Source: Alphaproteobacteria bacterium
Lineage (GTDB): Bacteria; Pseudomonadota; Alphaproteobacteria; Acetobacterales; Acetobacteraceae
Assembly: GCA_017307285.1 (NCBI GenBank)
Contig: JAFKFI010000077.1
Location: 1 to 50,038 of the forward strand
Direction: 5' to 3'
DNA: 50,038 bases
Shown here: positions 16,435-24,814 of the stretch, in pieces
Numbering within the stretch: position 1 is the stretch's first letter
Layout: the number at the start of each line of letters is the position of its first letter
The notes under the pieces: generated by a model
Databases searched by the model: none
Told to the model about the DNA's origin: nothing
The model's input: only the letters and a program-made list of their open reading frames with translations
Position numbers and translations under genes: made by a program

Positions 16435-16513
16435 CCCCTCACCCAACCCTCTCCCACAAGGGGAGAGGGAGAAGAAAGCCCTCTCCCCTTGTGGGAGAGG
16501 GTTGGGTGAGGGG
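16435..16513. repeat. CTCTCCC-type dispersed inverted repeat, copy 1
   Basis: CCCCTCACCCAACCCTCTCC ... GGAGAGGGTTGGGTGAGGGG forms a 79-bp inverted pair. Each half contains a CTCTCC-CACAAG-GGGAGAG hairpin. A related copy is at 49849-49928. It sits between the 2OG oxygenase and the GST gene on the minus strand. Confidence 0.9.
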
Positions 16514-16550
16514 CAACTTCCGCAGCGGATAGCACGAGAAGTCGCGCATC

Positions 16551-17171
16551 CTAAAGATCGTCCACCGGCACATTGGCGCGCACCGACGGCCGCGCGTCGA
16601 ACCCGGCGTGCCAGTCGGTGAGGCGCGGATGGCCGTCCCGCCAGCGTTCGTCGGGGAAGCGGAAGTCGAGATAGGACAGCGCGACGCCGATCGCGATGTG
16701 GCCGAGATCGAACCGCGAGGCGGCCAGCGCCGGGACCTCTTGCTCCAGCGCGTCCACCGAGGCGCGCGTCTTGACCCGCCAGGCGTCGATGTGCGGCGCG
16801 GACTGCTTCTCGGCCGGGCGGAAGCGTTCCCCTAGCCACATCAACAGCGTGTCCAGCATCCCGTCGCCGAGTGCCTGCCGCCGCAGTGTCACCAGCCGCT
16901 CGGGGAACGCCGCCGGGATGAGTTTCGGCCCGTCATGCAGGCTGTCGAGATACTCGCAGACCACCGGGGAGTCGTAGACCACCGTGCCGTCCTCGGCTTC
17001 CAGGGTCGGCAGGCGGCTCTGCGGGTTGATCCGCATGAGCTCGGCGTGCGGCTGGGTCGCGGCGACGGTGGTGCGCACCGTATGGATGCGATCCGCCAGC
17101 CCGATCTCGTGCGCGGCGATCATCACCTTGCGCACATAGGGCGAGCGCGGCGACCAGTGCAGCGTCATCAT
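16551..17171 (-). CDS. Glutathione S-transferase family protein
   Basis: A 206-residue cytosolic GST. The thioredoxin-like N-terminal domain reads MMTLHWSPRSPYVRKVMIAA, with the conserved PQSRLPTLEAEDG (cis-Pro) and VVYDSPVVCEYLDSLHDGP (the Ser that binds the glutathione gamma-glutamate). The C-terminal helical domain has FDLGHIAIGVALSYLDFRFP (N-capping box). The reaction is probably glutathione conjugation or reduction, substrate unknown. ATG 17171 has GAGGAG 10 nt upstream; ATG 17180 is only 1 nt from it. It diverges from the SnoaL-like gene. Confidence 0.9.
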   Translation of the reverse strand: MMTLHWSPRSPYVRKVMIAAHEIGLADRIHTVRTTVAATQPHAELMRINPQSRLPTLEAEDGTVVYDSPVVCEYLDSLHDGPKLIPAAFPERLVTLRRQALGDGMLDTLLMWLGERFRPAEKQSAPHIDAWRVKTRASVDALEQEVPALAASRFDLGHIAIGVALSYLDFRFPDERWRDGHPRLTDWHAGFDARPSVRANVPVDDL

Positions 17172-17296
17172 GGATTCCATACTCCTCTGCCGGTCGGGTC
17201 TCGCCCTCCGGAATGAAGTTCTCGCCGATCGGCGGAGATGCTATCATTCCTATCGACGCATGTTCATCCGGGCAATCTCCGCGGGGGAAACGAGCG

Positions 17297-17686
17297 ATGA
17301 GCGAGTCGAATTCAGCCATTCTCCAGAGGGCATACGAAGACTTCGCGCGAGGGAACATTCCTGGCGTGTTCGCAGCGTTCGATCCGGCCATTCGCTGGCA
17401 CGTTCCTGGCCATAGCCCGCTCTCGGGCGACTATGTGGGCCACGACCAGATCGGCGCCTTCTTCCAGCGCACGATGGAACTCTCGCAAGGCACGCTCAGC
17501 ATCGATGTGCACAACGTGCTGTCGGGCGACGATCTCGTCGTGGTCCTGGCGACGATCAATGCGCGGCGGAACGGCGTGGCGGACTCGTTTCCCGAAGTCC
17601 ACGTCTGGCGGATGCGGAACGGCAAGGCGACGGAATTCCGCGAGTACCAGGGCGACGAACAGCGAGAAGATCGGTTCTGGTCCTGA
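17297..17686 (+). CDS. SnoaL-like/NTF2-fold protein
   Basis: A 129-residue protein with the SnoaL-like (NTF2) cone fold. ILQRAYEDFARGNIPGVFAA gives the first helices, followed by IRWHVPGHSPLSGDYVGHDQ, FFQRTMELSQGTLSI, and the strands VVVLATINARRNG and VHVWRMRNGKATEFREY. Such proteins include ketosteroid-isomerase-like enzymes and limonene-epoxide hydrolases, but most are unassigned. ATG 17297 has a purine-rich GGGGGAAACGAG upstream. A stand-alone gene diverging from the GST. Confidence 0.85.
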   Translation: MSESNSAILQRAYEDFARGNIPGVFAAFDPAIRWHVPGHSPLSGDYVGHDQIGAFFQRTMELSQGTLSIDVHNVLSGDDLVVVLATINARRNGVADSFPEVHVWRMRNGKATEFREYQGDEQREDRFWS

Positions 17687-17729
17687 ATGCCGCGACCACC
17701 CTAGCCGGCTCGCGAGCGCCCACTGCACC

Positions 17730-17757
17730 TTGGCAAATAGTCGCTTCGGTGTACTAG
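17730..17757 (+). promoter_or_regulatory. Predicted promoter for the CoA-transferase operon
   Basis: TTGGCA (17730-17735), a 16-bp spacer and TACTAG (17752-17757), about 31 bp before the ATG at 17789. A convincing but untested hexamer pair. Confidence 0.45.
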
Positions 17758-17788
17758 TCCCGTAACCAAACGGCGAACGGGACGAGGC

Positions 17789-18469
17789 ATGGCGATCGAC
17801 AAGCGGGTTTCATCGGCGGCCGAGGCACTGGCCGGCGTGCGGGATGGGTCGACCGTGATGCTCTCCGGCTTTGGCGGTGCCGGATTCGCCAATGTGCTGA
17901 TCCGCGCGCTGCGCGAGCACGGCGCGAAGGATCTTACCCTCGTCGCCAACTCGGCGACGCACCCGCTGTCGCGCACGCACGAGATCGTCGAGAGCGGCCA
18001 GGTGCGCAAGGTGATCTGCACCGCCGCGCGCGGACGCGGCAAGGAGCTTTCTCCTTTTGAGCAGCTCTGGAAGGCGGGAAAAATCGAGCTGGTGTGCCTG
18101 CCGCAGGGTACCTTCGCCGAGGCGATCCGGGCCGGGGGCGCCGGCATCCCCGCCTTCTACACGCCGTCCGGCTTCGGCACCGAGTTGGCGAAGGGCATGG
18201 AGGTGCGCCGCTTCGGCGGGCGCGACTACGTGCTGCAGGAAGCGATCACCGCCGATCTCGCCTTGCTGCGCGCCGAACACGCCGACCGCTTCGGCAATCT
18301 GTCGTTCCGCTACGCGCAGGCGAATTTCGGCCCGATGATGGCGACCGCCGCGAAGCTCGCCGTCGCCGAGGTCGCCGAGGCGCGGCACGCGGCGATCCCG
18401 CCCGAGCAGGTGCATCTGCCCGGCGTCTACATAGACCGCGTGTTCGCGACGGAGGCCGCCGGCCGATGA
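17789..18469 (+). CDS. CoA-transferase, subunit A (3-oxoacid/3-oxoadipate type)
   Basis: A 226-residue alpha subunit of a family I CoA-transferase, which moves CoA from succinyl-CoA to a 3-oxoacid such as acetoacetate or 3-oxoadipate. Evidence is VMLSGFGGAGFANVLIRALR near the N-terminus, LELVCLPQGTFAEAIRAGG, FYTPSGFGTELAKG, and RFGNLSFRYAQANFGPMMA. The substrate (PcaI/CatI or ScoA type) cannot be told from sequence alone, and no beta-ketoadipate genes are near. Its stop overlaps the ATG of subunit B by 4 bp, so the pair is translationally coupled. Confidence 0.9.
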   Translation: MAIDKRVSSAAEALAGVRDGSTVMLSGFGGAGFANVLIRALREHGAKDLTLVANSATHPLSRTHEIVESGQVRKVICTAARGRGKELSPFEQLWKAGKIELVCLPQGTFAEAIRAGGAGIPAFYTPSGFGTELAKGMEVRRFGGRDYVLQEAITADLALLRAEHADRFGNLSFRYAQANFGPMMATAAKLAVAEVAEARHAAIPPEQVHLPGVYIDRVFATEAAGR

Positions 18470-19155
18470 CGAAATTGAGCCGACATCAGATGGCCTGGCG
18501 CGCCGCGCAGGACATCGAGGACGGAATGCTGGTCAATCTCGGCATCGGCATTCCCGTGCTCACCTCGAACTATCTCCCGCCGGGGCGCGACGTGTTCTTC
18601 CAGTCGGAGAACGGTGTCATCGGCGTGGGGCCGGAGGCGGCGAAGGGGCAGGACGATCCCAATTTGGTCGATGCCGGCTCGCGCCGCATCACCTTGCGCG
18701 AGGGTGCCTCGGTGATCGATTCATCCTGGTCCTTCGCGATGATTCGCGGCGGCCACATCGATGTCACGATCCTGGGCGGCTTCGAGGTCGCGGAGAACGG
18801 CGACTTCGCCAACTGGGATTCGCGCGTGCCCGACAAGGGCCCGCTGGTCGGCGGCGCGATGGACCTGGCGGCTTGCGCACAGGCTGTGTGGGTCATCATG
18901 GAGCACAACACCCGCGATGGCCGCCCGCGGCTGCTGGAGCGCTGCGACCTGCCGCTAACCGCCGTGCGCTGCGCGAAGCGCGTCTACACTGACATCGCGG
19001 TGATCGACGTGACGCCGGCGGGGTTCCTCGTCGAGGAGATCGCCGAGGGGATCAGCCGCGACCAACTCCAGGCCCGCACCGGCGCCAAGCTCGCTTTCGC
19101 GCCCGATTGCCGCGTGCTGCGTGCGCCGGCGATCGACGAGGCGGGTTCACGGTGA
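18466..19155 (+). CDS. CoA-transferase, subunit B
   Basis: A 229-residue beta subunit. The catalytic Glu lies in FFQSENGVIGVGP (the SENG motif, where an acyl-glutamyl anhydride forms), followed by GASVIDSSWSFAMIRGGHID and VTILGGFEVAENGDFANW. The start MTKLSRHQMAWRAAQDIEDG and the GIGIPVLTSNYLP loop are typical. It forms the functional heteromer with subunit A upstream. Confidence 0.92.
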   Translation: MTKLSRHQMAWRAAQDIEDGMLVNLGIGIPVLTSNYLPPGRDVFFQSENGVIGVGPEAAKGQDDPNLVDAGSRRITLREGASVIDSSWSFAMIRGGHIDVTILGGFEVAENGDFANWDSRVPDKGPLVGGAMDLAACAQAVWVIMEHNTRDGRPRLLERCDLPLTAVRCAKRVYTDIAVIDVTPAGFLVEEIAEGISRDQLQARTGAKLAFAPDCRVLRAPAIDEAGSR

Positions 19156-19250
19156 CTCACCGCCACGCGGCCGCTGGCCGCGTGGGGAAGTCGCCACGGG
19201 TCGGGCGGGAATGCTATGATGCTTCGCCTGTCCGGCAGCTCGCTTCCACC

Positions 19251-19334
19251 GAGCCCGGATCCGGGTAATCCGCCCTCTCCGATGAGCCCGGATCCGGGCA
19301 ATAACCGGACCCGGATGAGCCCGGATCCGGGTAA
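19251..19334. repeat. Three-copy, 33-bp tandem repeat with CCCGGATCCGGG palindrome
   Basis: GAGCCCGGATCCGGGTAA (copy 2 has C for T) begins at 19251, 19284 and 19317, exactly 33 bp apart. Each copy contains the 12-bp palindrome CCCGGATCCGGG, while the intervening 15 bp vary. It lies in the 215-bp gap between the CoA-transferase operon and the DUF423 gene, downstream of both. Confidence 0.9.
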
Positions 19335-19370
19335 AGCGCACGGTCCTAATTCATCTCTCGGCGGCGCGAG

Positions 19371-19742
19371 CTAGCGTGCCGGCCAGAGCGCTGACAGCCC
19401 GAGCAGTGCCCACCCCGCCATCATCAAGACCCCGCCGACCGGGGCGACGGCGGGAAGCCGCACGCCGCCGAGCCCCAGGGCGTAGACCGAACCGCAGAAG
19501 CCGAGGATGCCGAGGACGAAGGCGGCGCCCGCCCAATCGGCGAGCGCGCCGCCGCGTCCCGCCGCCCACACGCCGCACAGCACCAGGGCGAGGGCATGCC
19601 ACAGCTGCATCTGCACCCCGCTTCGCACCATTTCCAGTGCCTCCGGGGCGAGCCGTCCGGGGAGGCCGTGCGCGGCGTAGGCGGCCATCGCCACGCCAGA
19701 GAGGCCCGCCAGCGAGCCGAGCGCGATCCAGATACGGTGCAT
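19371..19742 (-). CDS. DUF423 membrane protein (YgdD-like)
   Basis: A 123-residue integral inner-membrane protein with four predicted membrane helices. The N-terminal WIALGSLAGLSGVAMAAYAA and HGL are followed by MVRSGVQMQLWHALALVLCG, the hallmark of DUF423, then GAAFVLGILGFCGSVYALG and APVGGVLMMAGWALLGLSAL. Function is unknown. It diverges from the proline iminopeptidase gene. Confidence 0.9.
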   Translation of the reverse strand: MHRIWIALGSLAGLSGVAMAAYAAHGLPGRLAPEALEMVRSGVQMQLWHALALVLCGVWAAGRGGALADWAGAAFVLGILGFCGSVYALGLGGVRLPAVAPVGGVLMMAGWALLGLSALWPAR

Positions 19743-19796
19743 GGCGCGGATTCTATCGCCCGCCGGCCTGTTCCGCCACGTCGCCCGGCTTTATAC

Positions 19797-20759
19797 ATGC
19801 CCTTCACCATGCCGCGCGGCGACCTCTTTCCCCAGATCGGCCCGTTCGAGACCGGCTACCTGCCGCTCTCCTCCGGGCACGTGATGTATTGGGAACAGGT
19901 CGGCAATCCGCGCGGCCGGCCAGTGTTGTTCCTGCATGGCGGGCCGGGGGCGGGCGCCGGGGCGGTGCATCGGCGCTTCTTCGACCCCGATTTCTGGCGC
20001 GTGGCGATCTTCGACCAGCGCGGCGCTGGCCGCTCCCGCCCGCTCGGCAGCCTCGCCCAGAACACCACGCCCGATCTCGTGGCCGACATCGAGGTGCTGC
20101 GCCGCCATCTCGGCATCGACAGATGGCTGCTGTTCGGCGGGTCCTGGGGCTCCACTCTGGCGCTGGCCTATGCCCAGGCGCATCCCGAGCGGGTGGCCGG
20201 CTGCGTGCTGCGCGGCGTGTTCCTAGGGCGCGCGGCGGAGGTCGACTGGTTCATGCACGGACTCCGCGCGATCTTCCCCGATGCGCATGGCCAGTTCTCC
20301 CGCTTCCTCCCCGAAGCGGAGCGCGCTGACCTGCTCGGTAGCTATCTGCGCCGCCTGACCGACCCCGACCCCTCGGTGCACCTGCCGGCGGCGCGGGCCT
20401 GGTCGGTCTACGAAGGCTCGTGCAGCACGCTGCTGCCGAGCCCCGACACGGTGGCTTCGTTCGCGCAGGACCGGACCGCACTCGGCCTCGCCCGGATCGA
20501 GGCCTATTACTTCGCGCACGGCCTGTTCCTGCCGCCCGAGGGCCTGCTCGGCGGCATGGACCGCATCGGCCACATTCCGGCGGAGATCGTGCAGGGCCGC
20601 TACGACATGGTGTGCCCGCCCTGCACTGCTTTCGACCTCGCCGCCGCCTGGCCCGCCGCGCGCATGACCATCGTGCCGGATGCCGGCCACTCGGCGCTAG
20701 AGCCCGGCATCCGCCGTGCCCTGGTCGCCGCTGTCGAGCGGTTCCGCCACGGCCGCTGA
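19797..20759 (+). CDS. pip: Proline iminopeptidase
   Basis: An alpha/beta-hydrolase of peptidase family S33 that removes N-terminal proline from peptides. The 320 residues show the oxyanion-hole LFLHGGPGAGAG, FDQRGAGRSRP, the nucleophile elbow GGSWGSTLALAYA, the catalytic Asp region GRYDMVCPP and His in PDAGHSALEPG. It fits the standard Pip length. ATG 19797 (MPFTMPRGDLFPQIGPF) or 19809-19810 in frame are both possible. No signal peptide, so it is cytosolic. Confidence 0.93.
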   Translation: MPFTMPRGDLFPQIGPFETGYLPLSSGHVMYWEQVGNPRGRPVLFLHGGPGAGAGAVHRRFFDPDFWRVAIFDQRGAGRSRPLGSLAQNTTPDLVADIEVLRRHLGIDRWLLFGGSWGSTLALAYAQAHPERVAGCVLRGVFLGRAAEVDWFMHGLRAIFPDAHGQFSRFLPEAERADLLGSYLRRLTDPDPSVHLPAARAWSVYEGSCSTLLPSPDTVASFAQDRTALGLARIEAYYFAHGLFLPPEGLLGGMDRIGHIPAEIVQGRYDMVCPPCTAFDLAAAWPAARMTIVPDAGHSALEPGIRRALVAAVERFRHGR

Positions 20760-20801
20760 GGCTGTGATCCGCGTCACTATGGCCCGCGCGAAAACTCCTG
20801 G

Positions 20802-20821
20802 ATGACCGGGCCTTCGGTCAT
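20802..20821. other. Short stem-loop upstream of the dehydrogenase gene
   Basis: ATGACCG-6 nt-CGGTCAT is a perfect 7-bp stem, 30 bp before the ATG of the downstream dehydrogenase gene and after pip. Without a T-tract it is more likely a leader hairpin or a remnant palindrome than a terminator. Confidence 0.35.
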
Positions 20822-20851
20822 GCCGGACCCTGGCGAGCGAGGGAGAACGAG

Positions 20852-21748
20852 ATGAAGGTTGGCGTGATCGGATTGGGCACGATGGGGATGGGGGTCGCCC
20901 TCAATCTTGCCCGCAAGGGATTCGCCGTCAGCGGCTGCGACCTGCGCGAGAAGGCCCGCGCCGAGCTCGTGCAAGGCGGTGGCGCGGCGGTCGCCAAGCC
21001 GAGCGAGTTGCCGCGCGACCTCGACGCGGTGATCGTCCTCGTGGTCAACGCCGCGCAGGTCGAGGAGGTGCTGTTCGGCCCCGACGGCTGCGCCGCCAAC
21101 CTGCCGCGCGGTGCCGTGGTGATTTGCTCGGCCACGCTGGCCCCGGAGGCGGCGCGGGCGCTTGACCGGCAGCTCGGCGCGGTGGGGCTGCTGATGCTCG
21201 ATGCGCCGGTGTCGGGCGGGTTTGCCGGGGCGCGCGAGGGCACCATGACGGTGATGGCCTCCGGCCCCGAGGCGGCCTTCGCGAAGGTCCAGCCGATGTT
21301 CGATGCGATCGCCGGCAAGGTCTGGCGGCTCGGCGACGAAATCGGCATCGGCAGCACGGTGAAGATGGTCAACCAGCTGCTCGCCGGGGTGCATATCGCG
21401 ACCGCCGCCGAGGCGCTGGCGCTCGGCATCCGCGCGGGCGCTGAGCCGAAAACACTGTTCGAGGTGATCTCCTCCTCGGCCGGCAGTTCCTGGATGTGGC
21501 AGAACCGGGTGCCGCACATCCTCGCCGGCGACGACACGCCGCTCTCGGCGGTGAACATCTTCGTCAAGGATCTCGGCATCGTGCTCGACCAGGCGCGCGC
21601 CCTGACCTTCCCGCTGCCGATGGCTTCCGCGGCGCATCAGCTGTTCCTGGCGGCCGCGGCTGGCGGGCACGGCGCGCGGGACGACGCCTTCGTCATCCGC
21701 GTCTGGCAGGCGCTGGCGGGGATCGAGCTGCCGTCCGCGCCTGCCTGA
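20852..21748 (+). CDS. NAD(P)-dependent beta-hydroxyacid dehydrogenase (HIBADH/L-threonate family)
   Basis: A 298-residue Rossmann oxidoreductase. GVIGLGTMGMGVALNLARKG is the dinucleotide-binding glycine motif. DAPVSGGFAGAREGTMTVM is the substrate-binding signature, the catalytic Lys is in STVKMVNQLLAGVHIA, and FVKDLGIVLDQA lines the C-terminal helical domain. It resembles L-threonate dehydrogenase and 3-hydroxyisobutyrate dehydrogenase alike. GAGGGAGAA precedes the ATG. It converges with the MFS gene, 5 bp away. The substrate is unassigned. Confidence 0.92.
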   Translation: MKVGVIGLGTMGMGVALNLARKGFAVSGCDLREKARAELVQGGGAAVAKPSELPRDLDAVIVLVVNAAQVEEVLFGPDGCAANLPRGAVVICSATLAPEAARALDRQLGAVGLLMLDAPVSGGFAGAREGTMTVMASGPEAAFAKVQPMFDAIAGKVWRLGDEIGIGSTVKMVNQLLAGVHIATAAEALALGIRAGAEPKTLFEVISSSAGSSWMWQNRVPHILAGDDTPLSAVNIFVKDLGIVLDQARALTFPLPMASAAHQLFLAAAAGGHGARDDAFVIRVWQALAGIELPSAPA

Positions 21749-21753
21749 CCGGG

Positions 21754-23034
21754 TTACTCGGCCGGCAAGGCGAGATCGGCGACGAACTCGGTCCCCTTGG
21801 TCTCCGGCCCGACCAGCAAGGCAAGTACGAAGCTGACCGCGCCGATCACGGTTCCCGCCAGCATGGGAATGGCGAAACCGAGATTGTGCGTGGTGGCGAA
21901 ATAAGCGAGCACCGGCGCCACCAGGCCGCCGAGGATCGCCCCCTGGTGATAGCAGAACGCCCCCGCCGTCGCCCGCACCTCGGTCGGGAAGCGCTCGGCG
22001 AGATAGCTCGGATTCTGGCTGTAGATCGCGCCGAGGAAGAATCCCTGCACGATGAAGCCGATCGTCACCCAGTAATAGTCGGTGGTCAGCAGGTAGACCG
22101 GCGTGATGAAGACGCCGATCGCCGCCGGGATGATCATGGACCAGCGCCGCCCCAGCGCGTCGCCGACCCAGCCCCAAAACACCATGCCGATGAAGCCCGT
22201 GACGTTGGCCACGGCGAGCGGTGTGGCGACCTCGCCGGGGGTGAGGTGCAGATCCTTCTGCAGGTGCGTCGCGAACAGCGCCCAGAGCGAATAGTAGACG
22301 ACGCCGCCGCTCGCCATCCACCAGCACGCGGTCAGGGTGTTGCTCAGCACGCCGCGCTTGAAGATGCTGAGTAGCGGCGCGCGCACCTCGCGCTCTTGCT
22401 CGCGCTGCTGCCGCCGGTTCTCCACCCAGACCGCGGGCTCCTTGACGAAGAACCGCACGTAGACAACCGCAAGCGCCGGCAGGATGCCGATCCACAGCAG
22501 CCCGCGCCAGCCGATCGAGCTGTAGAGCAGCCCGTATGCGGCACTCGAGAGCAGAAAGCCGATGCCCCAGGAACCCTGCAGGATGCCGCTCATCAGGCCG
22601 CGCGAGCGCTGCGGCCAGGACTCCATTGCCAATGCCGCGCCGGCCGGCCACTCCGCCCCCATGCCGAGGCCGAGCAAGGCGCGGAAGATCAGCAGGAAGG
22701 TGAAGCTCGGCGAGAAGCCGGCGATGAAGTTGCAGATCGAATACCAGAGAATCGAGATCATCAGCGGCGTCTTGCGCCCGACCCTGTCGGCCAACCACCC
22801 GGACGCCACGGCGCCAACCAGGCGCAGCCACAGCGTTATGGTGAACACCACCGCGACAGCCGTGATCGGCACGTTAAACTCTTGCGCGATCGGCACCATG
22901 ATCAACAGGAAGATCGTGAAATCGAATGCGTCGAGGGTCCAACCCAGCCAGGCGGCCCACCACGCATACCACTGATCCTTGGTTGGCTCCTTCCACCACG
23001 GTACAGGCTTAGCCGTTTCGACGGCTGTCGACAT
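21754..23034 (-). CDS. MFS transporter (sugar acid/organic acid:H+ symporter type)
   Basis: A 426-residue inner-membrane protein with about 12 helices. MFS signatures are WLADRVGRKTPLM after TM2/3, DAFDFTIFLLIMVPI in TM1, GMGAEWPAGAALAMESWP in TM4/5, and GWVGDALGRRWSM in the second half. The TM1 DFTIF and the AEWPAG motif are typical of SHS/AAHS-type transporters. The long positively charged loop (ENRRQQREQEREVRAP) separates the two halves. An inverted-repeat operator candidate lies 20 bp upstream. Confidence 0.9.
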   Translation of the reverse strand: MSTAVETAKPVPWWKEPTKDQWYAWWAAWLGWTLDAFDFTIFLLIMVPIAQEFNVPITAVAVVFTITLWLRLVGAVASGWLADRVGRKTPLMISILWYSICNFIAGFSPSFTFLLIFRALLGLGMGAEWPAGAALAMESWPQRSRGLMSGILQGSWGIGFLLSSAAYGLLYSSIGWRGLLWIGILPALAVVYVRFFVKEPAVWVENRRQQREQEREVRAPLLSIFKRGVLSNTLTACWWMASGGVVYYSLWALFATHLQKDLHLTPGEVATPLAVANVTGFIGMVFWGWVGDALGRRWSMIIPAAIGVFITPVYLLTTDYYWVTIGFIVQGFFLGAIYSQNPSYLAERFPTEVRATAGAFCYHQGAILGGLVAPVLAYFATTHNLGFAIPMLAGTVIGAVSFVLALLVGPETKGTEFVADLALPAE

Positions 23035-23053
23035 GACCCAAACCTCCCTAATT

Positions 23054-23069
23054 GTTGCATTTAGGCAAC
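23054..23069. promoter_or_regulatory. Palindromic operator candidate between MFS and binding-protein genes
   Basis: GTTGCATTTAGGCAAC has 5-bp perfect arms and an imperfect centre. It lies 20 bp upstream of the MFS start, in a 190-bp divergent region. The TTGC...GCAA form resembles MarR-family operators, but no regulator gene is present in the window. Confidence 0.4.
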
Positions 23070-23224
23070 TTTATGGCGGCACGTCGTCCCAAACGCACGA
23101 AGCTAGGAGCGTGAGTTTTCGCGCGTCAACCGAATGTTGCGCTGCGAGCCGGGCGTACACGGGATTGCGCGTGCGGGGGCGGCTCGCTTCAATGCGGGCA
23201 ATGCAAATCGGGGAGGACCGGGCG

Positions 23225-24805
23225 ATGCTGACCCGTCTGGGCTGGGTGCTGGCCATCTGTCTGCTGTCGCTTCCCGCCCTCGCGCAGAAGCAAGGCGGCA
23301 CATTGCGTATCCCGCATCGCGAGAACCCGCCCTCCGCCTCGATTCACGAGGAGGCGACGATCTCCACCGACATGCCGTTCATGGGCGTGTTCAACAACCT
23401 GGTCGTGTTCGACCCCGAGAGCCGGCAGGACCGGCTGGATCGCATCGTCCCCGAGCTCGCCACCGCCTGGAAGTGGAGCGACGACGGCCGCACGCTGACC
23501 TTCACCCTGCGTGACGGGGTGAAGTGGCACGACGGCAAGCCGTTCACCAGTGCCGACGTAAAATGCACCTGGGACACGCTGATCGGCCAGCGCGAGAGTG
23601 GGATGCGCAAGAACCCGCGCAAGCCGTGGTATTTCAACCTCACCGGCCTGACCACCAACGGCGACCGCGAGGTGAGCTTTCACCTCAAGGACCCGCAGCC
23701 CTCGCTGCTGGCGATGCTCGCCGGCGGGTTCTCGCCGGTCTATCCGTGCCACGTCAGCTTCGCGCAGATGCGCACCCACCCGATCGGCACCGGCCCGTTC
23801 AAGTTCGCCGACTGGAAACAGAACAACTCGATCAGGCTGGTGAAGAACCCGGACTACTGGAAAAAGGGACGGCCGTATCTCGACGAGATCGACTACACGA
23901 TTATCCCGAACCGCGCGACCGCGATGCTCGCCTTCATCTCGGGCCAGGAGGACATGACGTTCTCGACGGAAGTTTCGCCGGCGATGCTGAAGGACATCAA
24001 GGCGCAGATGCCGAGTGCCATCTGCCAGATGCAGCCGACCGACACGCAGACGAACCTGCTGGTCAACCGCGACAAGCCGCCGTTCGACGACGCGCGCGTC
24101 CGGCGCGCAATGGTGCTGTCGTTCGACCGCCGCGAATTCGTCGACATCCTCGGCCAGGGCTACGACAAGATCGGCGCGACCATGTTGCCGCCGCCCGAGG
24201 GCCTATGGGGGATGCCGCCGGAGCTGCTGCACACCGTCTCCGGCTATTCGCCCGACGTGGCCAAGAGTCGCGCCGAGGGCCAGCGCATCATGCGCGAGCT
24301 AGGCTACGGTCCGGACAAACCTCTCCGCATCAAGATATTGACCCGCAACCTCGCGCAATACCGGGATTCCGCGGTGCTGCTCATCGACCAGCTCAAGCAC
24401 GTCTACATCGAGGCCGAGCTGGAGCCGCTGGAATCCCCGATCTGGTACGCCCGGATGGCGCGCAAGGACTATTCGGTGGGCGTCAACGTGCAGGGCATCG
24501 GCATCGACGACCCCGACGTGGTGTTCTTCGAGACCTTCGCCTGCGGCTCCGAGCGCAACTACACCAATTACTGCAACCCCGAGCTCGAGAAGAAATTTCA
24601 CACGCAGTCGCAGATGACCGACGTGGAGAAGCGCCGCGAGCTGGTCTGGCAGATCGACAAGGCGCTGCAGGAGGATGGCGCTCGCCCGGTGCTCGACCAC
24701 GGCTGGGCCGCAACCTGCTGGTCCCCGGCGGTGAAGGGCGTCCACATGGCGATCAACGGAATCTACAATCGCTGGCGGATGGAGGACGTTTGGCTGGATC
24801 GATAG
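23225..24805 (+). CDS. ABC transporter substrate-binding protein, peptide/nickel type (SBP_bac_5)
   Basis: A 526-residue periplasmic binding protein. The Sec signal MLTRLGWVLAICLLSLPALA is followed by QKQGGTLRIPHRENPPSAS. Family signatures are ELATAWKWSDDGRTLTFTL, RDGVKWHDGKPFTSADVKCT, HPIGTGPFKFADWKQN and SIRLVKNPDYWKKGRPYLDE. ATG 23225 has GGGGAGGA upstream. No permease or ATPase genes are adjacent, so it is an orphan; it may serve a transporter elsewhere. The ligand is unknown. Confidence 0.92.
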   Translation: MLTRLGWVLAICLLSLPALAQKQGGTLRIPHRENPPSASIHEEATISTDMPFMGVFNNLVVFDPESRQDRLDRIVPELATAWKWSDDGRTLTFTLRDGVKWHDGKPFTSADVKCTWDTLIGQRESGMRKNPRKPWYFNLTGLTTNGDREVSFHLKDPQPSLLAMLAGGFSPVYPCHVSFAQMRTHPIGTGPFKFADWKQNNSIRLVKNPDYWKKGRPYLDEIDYTIIPNRATAMLAFISGQEDMTFSTEVSPAMLKDIKAQMPSAICQMQPTDTQTNLLVNRDKPPFDDARVRRAMVLSFDRREFVDILGQGYDKIGATMLPPPEGLWGMPPELLHTVSGYSPDVAKSRAEGQRIMRELGYGPDKPLRIKILTRNLAQYRDSAVLLIDQLKHVYIEAELEPLESPIWYARMARKDYSVGVNVQGIGIDDPDVVFFETFACGSERNYTNYCNPELEKKFHTQSQMTDVEKRRELVWQIDKALQEDGARPVLDHGWAATCWSPAVKGVHMAINGIYNRWRMEDVWLDR

Positions 24806-24814
24806 CGCACGCCG

